A stretch of DNA of 64,000 bases from Periconia sp. R9002. Taxonomy: Eukaryota; Ascomycota; Dothideomycetes; Pleosporales; Periconiaceae. The position numbers and the translations under genes are program-made. How positions within the stretch are numbered: the stretch's first letter is position 1; each line of letters begins with the position of its first letter. The DNA is taken from the NCBI GenBank assembly GCA_023627715.1, contig JAMAHW010000009.1, positions 124,001 through 188,000 on the forward strand, given 5' to 3'. This document shows positions 47,622-57,392 of the stretch, piece by piece. Under the pieces are notes generated by a model. That model saw only the letters and a program-made list of their open reading frames with translations, had not been told where the DNA came from and did no database searches.

Positions 47622-47639
47622 CACGTGACGCGTCACGTG
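47622..47639. promoter_or_regulatory. 18-bp palindrome with two E-boxes
   Basis: CACGTGACGCGTCACGTG is a perfect palindrome: two CACGTG boxes flank ACGCGT, which is also the MluI cell-cycle box core. It sits 667 bp upstream of the tannase ATG and about 910 bp upstream of eL22. Binding by bHLH factors is plausible but inferred. Confidence 0.5.
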
Positions 47640-48551
47640 ACTATACCCCTTCACACACATACGCTTTTTTCTCGCATACTTTTTACAAACTACTTTTTTA
47701 CTACTTTTTTACACTAGGCCTAGGCAACCTAGGTAGTTATTACTATGAAAAGTGCCTAATACTTACTTATGCACATGTGCACAAACACTGATTCATTCAG
47801 AAAAGCTTCCTTGATAGACGAGAGAAGCATTACAAATATACCGTGTCGGTCGCACTTTGCTGATTTGACTGAGACACTGTACAGTGAAAAATGCAAGTTA
47901 ATCTTTCAAGTTATGGTGAGTATTGTTGCCTGAGACAAAATACCTTAGTGGTCCTAAAATTGCTTCATCTGTCCCAGGACAAATCGGATATATGAGTCTA
48001 ATCCCCTCAACCTTTGGATTATTCAAGTGGAGTTCCGCTATGGGCGCTCAATTACAACCGGACCAAAAACGGAACGAAGATCCTCGTTAAGAATGGAGCA
48101 CTTTGTACTGATGACCTACTGTGGAAATCATGCGAACTCGGGTCTTTCTCATGAGTAGATAGGATTTCAAAATCGGTGATTGATTGATCGTATTGTTGTA
48201 CGTATATTGTGCTGTATTGATACTTGTTGGTTATGTCCGACGATGCATTTGAAGGTTGTTGTTTTTATGACGTGAGAAAACTGCACTCTTTCACAGTTTC
48301 TTCACTGTGATCATGACGTATGCTCTCGAATTTCGTTGCCATTAATGTATGAACAACCTCAAGGAATTGGGACCAATCAAAAGGCTGTGTCGGGCGAAAT
48401 CTTGGCAACCAAAGAGGGCATAGCGCCGCCCACCATGGCGCAAAAATCCAACTAGCGAAATTCCGATCGCAAGCAGTATTTCTTCAACAACTCAGCACAC
48501 GCCCAGCGCAGGATATCCACCTCTTTGCGTATCCCCAATCCCACATTCAAA

Positions 48552-49063
48552 ATGGTTGCAACAGTACGTACATCGCTTTGCTGTCCGCTTGGTTGAGCGC
48601 CAGTGCTCCCACGCACAGAACAGTAGGCTAAGTACATCATGTAGAAGCGTCCCGCCGCGAAGAAGGGCCAGAAGGTCACCAAGAAGTTCATCATCAACTG
48701 CTCGCAGCCCGTCAACGACAAGATCTTCGACATTCAGGCCTTCGAGAAGTTCCTTCACGACCGCATCAAGGTTGAGGGCCGCACCGGCAACCTCGGCGAC
48801 AACATCACCATCTCCCAGCAGGCCGAGGGCAAGATCGAGGTCATTGCTCACCAGGAGTTCTCCGGTCGCTACTTGAAGTACCTGTATGTACATTCCGGGC
48901 TGAAGTTACATCGGTCAAGGGCTAACAGTTTCACAGTACCAAGAAGTTCCTCAAGAAGCAGCAGCTCCGTGACTGGCTCCGCGTCGTCTCCACCTCCAAG
49001 GGTGTCTACGAGCTCCGCTTCTTCAACGTCGTCAACGACGAGGCTGATGAGGATGAGGACTAA
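48552..49063 (+). CDS. RPL22: 60S ribosomal protein eL22
   Basis: Three exons give 125 aa: 48552-48563 (only MVAT), 48645-48883 and 48937-49063. The tiny first exon has a strong donor (GTACGT), and the frame after it meets a stop, so splicing is required. The body [42 protein letters not shown], then [20 protein letters not shown] is typical of eL22, ending in an acidic DEADEDED tail. It is a component of the large ribosomal subunit. Codon use is strongly biased to C-ending codons, as in highly expressed genes. Family length (about 120-130 aa) agrees. Confidence 0.96.
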
Positions 49064-50644
49064 ATGTCACGCTTTGCATGGCTTCACGATTTCCACGGCG
49101 TCTCGGACTCGATAAAAAAGGGAACGGGCATGGGCGATGGTTAAAGGGGGCACATAGAGCATTTCAATATGACTGATATACCCCTGTAATTGGCATGAAA
49201 AAATCTTGTGATCGGTGTTGTGAAATGCTCAATAGACCACCAGGTGTAATGGATTGTGCTCTGATGCAAGAAGTGTCACTTCCTTCTACATGTTCTCTGT
49301 AAAAGCGAGACTGTCGAGATTATTTGCTGCCGAAAGTGTTCACACCAAAATACTAGACGGACTCAAGGACATCTAAACATATCGTAAGGCAGTTGACCAA
49401 AAAAAAACCTTGTTGGACACTATCTCGAAAGGCACTTATATCATGCTCTACTGTGTTCTCGTGCGCTCCCGATTATACCTATCCATTTCGATAATGGGCC
49501 TCGTGGGTTCGCATGTCATGACATGAATGACTATCCCAAATACGTAAATTAAAACTGCCGAATGGCCAACAGAATACTGTTCGTATAATCTTGTAGGTAT
49601 AGGTATCAATTAATGTCATCGAAGGTATATGTGATCACGTGGAAGTGTGCTAATATTACACCACAACAATACGAATTGTACCGCAATACATGATTGGTTG
49701 GATATCGTATGGCTTGCTCCTAGCACCACCTGCGGCGTCCTGTGAGAGGCTCGCACGAATACCCCGACCTAGCTTACACGGCATGGTTAACATGTGAAAA
49801 CATTGGTTTACAAGCCCTCTCCAGGCTCCCCTTGCATGGAATGTCCGATGATACGAAAATGAACTTTGGTGGCTGATAGTATATAAACTTGTTTGTACCG
49901 GCCTAAGGGGGAGACCCGACCCACCTTGTTGAAAGTGAAAAAGGGTCAACAAAATCAAAAACTCAACATAACCGTGAATTTCTTCACTCGCGCACAATCG
50001 CCATATTACGCGCCTTCTTCCCCGCCCCCGTATCACGGCCCTGCTCCTCACATCGTCATTTTCGTGGGCCAAAGGCCAATCACTGTGCATCGGCTGGCCC
50101 AAGACCTGACGCCGCAACTGCTCGCTGCAACCTGAAACGCTACCAATTCCAGACTCCGAAACCACCAAAGCCCCCCATAAACCCCATATACTCCAGGCAC
50201 CGCCATCCCCGAAACCGTCTCACCCTTCGACTTTATTTCCATTGTGTTTCCTTCTTTCTTCGCTTCATTGTATGAATATTTTTGTTGTCAGACCTGTTTT
50301 TGTTTTCACGGATAAGCCCTGGAGGTAACTGCGCGCTTACACAGCTGGTGCCGCGAAGGATTCACAGTGGAAGCGCCCATTACCTTGCACATCTAAGGCT
50401 TTGAAACGCTACGAAATGTTGTGAGCGCGAACAACGACCTCGCCGCAATCCAACACCGCCCATAGCAAAGAGCCCCCAAAAATAAGGCTGTACCTCTGCA
50501 CCCAACACAGAAGCAGCCAATACCAGCGCTTCTAAAGGCGCAGTCCAGCCTGCTGGTACCACTGCACATCTATCCCTCCGTTGCTACATTCGACCCTGCG
50601 CTGGACGCACTTCTATAAGGAGGTTTCTTTCCCTTTCATTCAAG
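49064..50644. other. Intergenic, no gene supported
   Basis: eL22 3' flank and 1.5 kb without a convincing gene. The 170-codon minus-strand frame at 49656-50168 lacks recognisable features. The right end is the leader of the next gene. Confidence 0.5.
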
Positions 50645-51253
50645 ATGGGCCTCGCACTGGATTTCTACGCCTTCTGTTTCCTGGCCTATGTATTTTACTC
50701 CATTCTCCTCATCTTGAAGCAAGAAGCCCGCGCCGTTCCGAAGAAAGGCGCTACACAAGACCAACAACAACATGTCTTCACCGTCCCTCTTCACGTTCTC
50801 GATGCTCCTTTCGAGCCTGTTGATAGCAGCCCCAGCAGCGGGCCTGTGTATCACCAGCAAGAACCCGCAACCCAATCACGACCTACGTCTCGACGAAGGA
50901 CTTCCGCTTCCGCAGCAAGCGTTACTTCCAAATCCAAACCCCGGTCCCCTTCACCATCCCATCTCATACTCACCCGGCCCGGAAGCAGCTCAGGCTCCAG
51001 CAGCAGCAGCAAAACCAAGAGTAGCTTCTGGAGCCGAAGCCGCAGCCGCAGCTCGAGCACAAGCAGCCGCTCCAGCGCAGGCAGCACCCGCAGCTCCAGC
51101 AAACCCAGCAGCGGCAGCGCCCGCAAAACCACAGCCTCAGCAATCAAGACTGCAGCAGCAAGCAGCAGCAACCAACTCATGCACCTTCCGGGCCTACGGA
51201 ATCCAACTCTGCGATCCAGCTTCAGCATCTCCGGTCACGTACCTGCAAATTAA
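50645..51253 (+). other. Upstream overlapping ORF, 202 aa, with N-terminal hydrophobic segment
   Basis: An ATG in strong context (CAAGATGGG) opens a 202-codon frame. It begins with a hydrophobic stretch (ALDFYAFCFLAYVFYSILLIL) and becomes Ser/Arg-rich. It overlaps the first 480 nt of the secreted-protein frame in another phase. The Ser-rich part is what AGC/CAG/GCA repeats give in this phase, so it may be an artefact. It could also be a regulatory upstream ORF, or the real start if an unseen intron joins the frames. Confidence 0.3.
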
Positions 51254-51674
51254 CCAGATCTTGAACGCGGACGGCAGTCTCGCCGTTGACGTGCGCCGGC
51301 AAAGGCCAAGGGCAGCATTCAACAGCTATGAGAAATTAGTGCCGAACCGTTCGTGGTCGGTGTCCAGCCTGGATCATGGTGATACTCTCGCCATCAGGCT
51401 CGACGGCGACGACGGCAAGATTGGTTTCAGTTACGGGAGTGCTGAGTGGACGAACGAGGATGGCGTGGGGGCTGGGAAAGCGGGCTGGTGTGAGACTGAG
51501 GGGTGGAATGATGAGGAGGAGTGGGATTGCGGGAAAGGGACCAAGGGGACAAAGGTAAGATGAACCTCATCATGTCGCAAAGACATCATGGACGGCATAC
51601 TGACGATTCTACAGAGTAGCAATATGGTCTGCGGCTTTCCATGCGGTGCTCAGGAGAATACGGAGTTGAAATGA
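50772..51674 (+). CDS. Small secreted cysteine-containing protein, unknown family
   Basis: Two exons, 50772-51554 and 51615-51674, give 280 aa. The 60-nt intron (GTAAGA donor, CTACAG acceptor) is phase 0; splicing replaces an early stop by SSNMVCGFPCGAQENTELK and adds two cysteines. The N-terminus MSSPSLFTFSMLLSSLLIAAPAAG is a clear signal peptide. Residues about 70-130 are an Ala/Gln/Pro-rich low-complexity linker. From CTFRAYGIQLCDPASAS onward a compact domain with six cysteines follows, including WCETEGW and WDCGKG. I do not recognise the domain. Secretion plus paired cysteines allow an effector or surface-protein role, which is inference. The start competes with an ATG upstream at 50645. 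Confidence 0.7.
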
Positions 51675-54070
51675 TTTTCTTTCCCTCTCAAGCAATTACT
51701 TATATGGGTTGGAGCCACTTGCGATTTTTTTACTTCAATCGTTGCAAAGGGACTATGTTTCATACTTTTTCATTCCCAGCATTCTTAGATATCTGTATTA
51801 CTCCAGTAAAGGGATTTCTTATCGTCATGACGACCAACACGTCAAGAAATTTTGTTGTATAGCTATCAAGGAGCTAATCTTCGGTACGGTACGGTACGCA
51901 TTGCTATATCAAACTTTCTCAAACATTATCAGGTAGAACCTCAATCAAAGTCGCACAGCGCTTATCCAGACCCCATTCATGCTAAGATAGAAACGGGTAT
52001 ATGAAATGTGCTTGAACGGTCTCATTCAACTCATACGATAATCTTACTCTCGCCTCTGATCATCCATCCCTCCCAAGAATATGCCGCCCTCATGAGAAGG
52101 TTACTTACCTACCAGCCAGTATCAACAAAATCCGCTCCCAACTCTTACACTTTCCTATCCAGAGGAGAAGTCCGAACAAAAAAAAAACTGTCCAGGCTTT
52201 GACAACGGCGCCATGGCACTGCACCACACACACGGCGCAGTAAAGTGACATCTACCTTGCCACAACACATACCTTCTTCGCCTGCCTCCAGACAACAAGA
52301 CTCCGAACGAGCGCTGTAAACGGTGTATGTACCTCAAACCTTCATTACTTCAAGCAGTACCTTCCCTACCGTATTCCTACACTCCCCAGAAAAAGCAAGA
52401 AACGACACAGACATCTTGATGATTCCACCGGTCACCTGCACCGAAAAGCCACAAGCAAACAGAACAAAAACGCTTCTGCAAATACAATACGATCCCCTTA
52501 TTGACCCTCCCACAAAATCCACACGCCGCAATCTTAGTACAACCCCGGTATACATCCATCCACCACCCACGCCTCCACCGCGCCGCACACACAACCTACC
52601 AGCGGACTCCGTGAAACCCGATCCCCTTCCTCCCTCCCCCCTCCCCTCCCTCTCTCTCTTCACGTTCCTCAGTTTCGTTTCCACGTTATGCCGCCGCACG
52701 GCATATCCATCCTTGCATAAAACGTGATAAACGTCGTCATCTATAAATACCAGACAACAAGCATTGATTGTAAAAGCTTTTTTCCGAGGCCGTGGGTACG
52801 GAGAGGGTGAAACAAGGGGGATCGTTTGGTGTTGATATCTTTTTTTTTTTCTTTGAGGTTTTTTCTGTGGGGAATTGAATCAATGACGTTGGAAGCAGGG
52901 GGGGTTTCGAGGCGTGGGTAAGTAAGAGAGAGTGCGGGTTCCGAGGGTCCCGTGGATTACGGAGGGGTGGTTGTTGATGTATGTGTGTGCAGTAATTGAT
53001 TCTGGTGAGTTTGAAGTCGCGCAGGGCTGGGAAACGACGGTGGTTTGTTTTGGTGTGGAAATTATGATAATTGGTATTTGATCATGGAAGGGTATCGCAA
53101 GAAGCAGGATCCCTCATGATCTCACGTTATGAGAAGAAAACGCAGCGTGTACGCGTGTCGTTTGTTTTAACCTGCATCACCCACCTTCCCTTGCGCCGAG
53201 GTGAACGCGGAAGAATTTCCAGCTAAATCATCCCGTTTCGAGAAAGCTTTGTTTTTTCGTTTCTAGGATAGATTGATGTTTATGCTTACTACCACTAAGA
53301 GGCTTTGATGGGGGGAATCCGGTGTCGTGGGTTTGAAAGCCGCCTGATGCGTATATATTGTCTTCACTCCATTACACCTTGACGCATGAATAAGGCTAGG
53401 TGGAGACAACGACCCATATCTTTCACCGGTAGACGTATGCCGGATCTCGATTTTTCCTGTTTAAGTTCAATATAGAGTAGCCCATTTGTCGGAAATAGAA
53501 AGGTGATGACGTGCGTTGGACAGGTTTGACAAGTGTAGGTTGTTTTGGAGCAAAAGTTTATTGTCAATGATTCAGATGGGTATTCGCGTTTTGGGCGTTG
53601 AGAACATGGAGGGACCTTGTTTTTCTCGGTGTTTGATCTTGGGAATGAATTGAAACCACGTGAGGTGGTTTCGGTGTGTATTTTACTTTTTTTTGTGTGT
53701 TGTTATTGGTTGTTTTTATCTAGTTGTTTTCATGTTGGGGCTTTGAAACTGAAGGTCGATGTGGGCCCGAGGTTGGAGCACTGAGATGATGCAGTAGTAA
53801 GATTGGCCTGCATAGGAAAAATTTTGCTTTTTCCGTGTTCGTGAGATCCTGTATACGACTCATTTTCATTTCTGATGTGCCATCTGGTTATTGCTTTTTG
53901 GTCGTATCCGGCAATTGATGGGTCTAGCCATCCGCAAAACTGATTAGCCACGCCTGCGCCACATCAAGCATTTCAAACGCGAATCGTTTCGTCCTCCGCC
54001 AGAAGCCTCAGGTACTACTCAGTGTCATAATATTTCCAATTGGAGACATGTTTCGAGTTCATCTGGGACT
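51675..54070. other. Intergenic, 2.4 kb, no gene supported
   Basis: Frames are short or simple (Pro/Thr-rich near 52323-52727). Contains a GGTAC repeat near 51884-51899 and T runs. Confidence 0.5.
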
Positions 54071-54358
54071 TTAATCATCCGCTTGGCGATTGCAGCAACG
54101 GTTGCCCGCCTTGCAACGCTCTTTCAAGGCCAGATCTGAAGCAAGATCTTGCGGACTCCAGATGATCGTCGGGCCGGCCAAGTGCTTGGGGTGGTAGACA
54201 TCGAACCGAACAGGATCATGTAAATCAAAGCCTTGGATGGTATCTTTAGAGAGGCGGAAATTGCCCGTCTTTTCTGAGACAAACAAGAAGCTGCGCGGTT
54301 TGGTAGGCGGCCTTGGTGAGGTTATCGACAACTTCAAACCAGCCCGATTCGGCGGCAT
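54071..54358 (-). CDS. Small hypothetical protein, 95 aa
   Basis: A single uninterrupted frame starts at an ATG in good context (AAACAAATGCC). It reads as a plausible globular protein: SFLFVSEKTGNFRLSKDTI, GFDLHDPVRFDVYHPKHL, ending KERCKAGNRCCNRQADD with three cysteines. No signal peptide and no family is recognised. The basic Pro-rich start and the Cys/Arg end might belong to a longer spliced gene, but I found no compelling splice sites. It lies 360 bp upstream of the 3' end of the glycine-zipper gene, on the same strand side. Confidence 0.45.
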   Translation of the reverse strand: MPPNRAGLKLSITSPRPPTKPRSFLFVSEKTGNFRLSKDTIQGFDLHDPVRFDVYHPKHLAGPTIIWSPQDLASDLALKERCKAGNRCCNRQADD

Positions 54359-54715
54359 TTGTTTCTTTATATGCGTTTCGCATGAGATGTGAGACAGACA
54401 CCCAACGAGATTCGATAGAATAATTGATTGTCTAAAAGTTGTAGGCGCTTGAAAACCGGCCGTAGTCAGCAGGGAAAGTTACTATAGTGCATGTGGTATT
54501 AGGGGGAAATTGAGCGAATTGGTTAGGACATGATCAAGTTGAAGAGAAGAGCATGAAAAAAGAAGAATTGATATTTGAATACAACGTTATGCATGATATC
54601 ATGTGCCCTTCGCACTAGGAAAATAATATAACTAAACATATCGTAGAGCCGAGAACGCCATTGTAGTCATGTCATTAATAGGTCAGATCCACCGTTGGAT
54701 ATACAACGGTAATGC
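54359..54715. other. Short intergenic gap
   Basis: AT-rich. It probably holds the glycine-zipper gene's 3' UTR and the promoter of the 95-aa frame. Confidence 0.4.
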
Positions 54716-55399
54716 TTAATGTCCGTACTTCTTCTTGTCCTTGGCCTTGTCCTCTAACTTGTGGCCTAGGAAAGCTCCAGCGACTGCACCGAGGAGGCCG
54801 TGACCGCCCATCTTGTTGCCACCAAAGTAGCCAGCAGCGCCGCCGCCGAGGGCGCCCATCAGGCCACGATCGCCTTCTTGCTGGTTGTTAGGGTCTGTTG
54901 GTCCATATCCTTGGGATCCAGGGGGGCCAGCGCCATAAGGTTGTTGGCCCTGAGGATATTGCTCCGGGGGGTATGCGCCTTGCTGGGGAAACTGATTTGC
55001 TGGTGCTTGGCCCGGGTATTGTTGCTGCGCTGGGGGACCGTAGGGGCTGATTGGATAGCTCGTCAGTAATGTTTCGAAACACATTGCGACATAACGAACT
55101 TACCCTTGTTGGTTGTACTGATCATAAGGCGCGGGGCTCTGGCCGTGCTGAAAGCCGCCCTGCGCAGGAGGGCCGTAGCCGGGATATTGTTGTGGTGGCT
55201 GTTGGTGATGCTGCTCTCCACCGTAGTACGAGCCGCCTTGCTGAGGTGGTGGGTATTGCTGCTGCTGATTGTAGCCTTGGTCGTAGCCTTGCTGTGGGGG
55301 CGGTCCGCCGTAGCCCGGTTGGCTGGGAGCGGGGGACGGGTACTGTTGAGAGGGATACTGCTGATATTGCTGGTTGTACTGGTTGTAGGGGTCCGACAT
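54716..55399 (-). CDS. Gln/Tyr/Pro-rich protein with C-terminal glycine zipper
   Basis: Two exons, 55104-55399 and 54716-55046, give 208 aa. The 57-nt intron has a GTAAGT donor, a CTGAC branch and an ATCAG acceptor. Residues 1-150 are dominated by Q, Y, P, G and N (MSDPYNQYNQQYQQYPSQQ onward), the composition of prion-like, phase-separating domains. Residues about 160-195 form a glycine-zipper pair (GLMGALGGGAAGYFGG and GHGLLGAVAGAFLGHK), a two-helix membrane or assembly motif. A Lys-rich end DKAKDKKKYGH follows. Fungal relatives are annotated as glycine-zipper 2TM proteins of unknown function. A stress or membrane-associated scaffold is possible but inferred. Confidence 0.8.
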
Positions 55400-55842
55400 G
55401 ATGGAAGCGTGTGAGATTAAGTGATAGTTGTGTCTTGTCTTGGTATCAATTACTTGTATGATGTCGATGGAGTGGAGGTGAGGGGTAAAAGGCGAGTAAG
55501 CAAAACTCAAAAGGAACAACGATCCGCCGAGGTGGTTATGAGGTGAATATGACCATTACTACGAGCAGGCAGACTTCTTTATAGACTACGGCACATATGA
55601 TCCGTTTTGCTGACCCAGCCCAACTCCGTCGTACCCGCCGACCCGAGGAGGCGAAGCACAGTTGCACACACAACGAATCTTCGAGCTGGTTTTACTCAGC
55701 CACTGGGGCTTGACCGGGAACGCGAACCACGGCTGCACTATGACCGGACACGACCGATCTTTGTGGAATTTTGATTATTGTTCAACATTGGAGATACGGC
55801 GGTAAGACCGAAAGTCCAAGGCGCTTTTGGGGTGCAGTGCCA

Positions 55843-55874
55843 TGCATACATACCTATGTATGCATACCTAGGTA
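55843..55874. repeat. Inverted repeat plus TACCTAGGTA palindrome
   Basis: TGCATACATA-CC-TATGTATGCA is a 10-bp-arm dyad. It is followed directly by the palindrome TACCTAGGTA, which also occurs exactly at 21379-21388 and 34237-34246 in this window. Confidence 0.7.
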
Positions 55875-56476
55875 CTTAGGCTAACGCCTTTTATTTTTGG
55901 TTGTGTGACCTGAACACGATTCAAGCGCTCAAGATCAGGAACTAGGTAGAAATGTTGATTCGGACCCCTTTGGCTTCATTAGGTAGACTATTGGGAAGTC
56001 GTTAGTGCCATTGTTATGGAAATGATTGGTGGTCGATTAGGTATAACGATGATACACAGGAGACTACTGAATCAGTACGGTTGTACGACTGCGCGATACC
56101 GGACCATGTAGACAGAGCCGACCATCTGGATAAGGGATAAGGCGAATTGAGGGGCGTACTTCATCGGACAGGAAACGAATTGTTCCGTTCTTGTGTGCCT
56201 TTTTTCAAACTTAGCAGACGCTTCCCGTGCTCGGCGTTTGCTTCGGTAGGCCGTCGCCCGAAGCAAGCCAGAAGAAGTTGGCGGGAGGGAATGCTCTGGG
56301 CGTTTATCTATACTGTCTTTGCAGGCATCCGTATCTGTCATTCTGTATTATGATACATAAATCGTATTGCACTAATTGCCAAGGACAACAGTGTGAATAG
56401 GTAGGCAAAGATTGATGCTGTACATAACTCCCTCGTGATGGTAGACCTAAATCATGTACAGTACGTACAATGTAAC

Positions 56477-56520
56477 TGCGCCATTGATGGCGCAGCACAC
56501 TAGCCGAAATGTGGCTAGTG
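56477..56520. repeat. Two adjacent small hairpins
   Basis: TGCGCCAT/ATGGCGCA (56477-56484 and 56487-56494, 2-nt loop) is followed by CACTAGCC/GGCTAGTG (56498-56505 and 56513-56520, 7-nt loop). Both arm pairs are perfect 8-mers. Confidence 0.75.
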
Positions 56521-57392
56521 ACGCCATCAGAACGCGCAATCGCGTGGATTAGTCATTTTTGATGTCGCCTCCTTCAGGAACGAGGAAGAAATAATTCATC
56601 AGTTTGACGGCCGGGCACCTCAACAAACAACAACAACAACAACAACAACACCATCATCAAAAACCATCACACCAACATTCCGCACCAACAATTTCACATC
56701 ATGACATACCCACTCAGCGCGATTCGAAAGTGTCAAGTCCCCTGGAGCGTGCCGTGACCTGAAGCGGGTGTTGAAACACAATGGGCTTGCCCTGAGACAC
56801 CTCCAGGTCTTTTATTCAGGGGACGCTTCACCCTCTCTGTCTATGCTTGTTCGACATGCCAGCCGTATTTTGCCCCTTTCGGCCAATTAATGGCAATCCA
56901 TTCCGCTTAATTCCACCTTGTAGAGTCATTTGCGGCGCCAGGCCTGGGCTAATAGTTCTTTTTGCGCCGCAAAGGTGCCCACACGGGACCCCTCATCTCA
57001 AACCAACATGGGACCAGAAGCGACTCACTCTTAGCGTCCTTTATGCGCTTCTTCATATGCCTCCACTTCCCTCCCGTACAACCATGTAGTCACAGGCGTT
57101 CGCCCGGCTTTCTGCTGCTTCCTTGCTGACTGCTGCTTCTGTCCTTCGTTGTGCAGCCGGGCTGCGGTTCTGTAGTTAATCTTTCTTACATTCGTTCACC
57201 CCACTGTTCTCTTCCTTTCCTCCCTTGCTGTAGCAGTCCTAGCAGGCTTGGACTGTTCGATTTCAAAGATACCATTTCGCCCACCAACATCTTGAACCAT
57301 CACTCCTTTGCAGATGTCGATTGTGGACACCCATTGAGAGCCAGGAAGCTTGAGGGGGCTCGTCTGTCCGACTCCCAACCACTCTCGACAAC

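Larger units (their letters stand above)
46956..48551. other. Divergent promoter region, tannase / eL22
   Basis: 1.6 kb without a gene. It carries the palindromic cluster at 47595-47639, the duplicated ATGCACATGTGCAC at 47399-47412 and 47769-47782, and an inverted CTGGTAC..GTACCAG near 47441-47457. Confidence 0.5.
55400..57392. other. Divergent intergenic region with hairpins and repeats
   Basis: No gene supported. Contains a 10-bp inverted repeat at 55843-55864 abutting a TACCTAGGTA palindrome (55865-55874), two adjacent hairpins at 56477-56520 and a CAA repeat at about 56624-56650. The right 300 bp are pyrimidine-rich leader of the membrane-protein gene. Confidence 0.5.

Noticed and set aside
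48452..48893. Minus-strand frames over the eL22 gene
   Set aside because: Antisense shadows of a highly codon-biased ribosomal protein gene.
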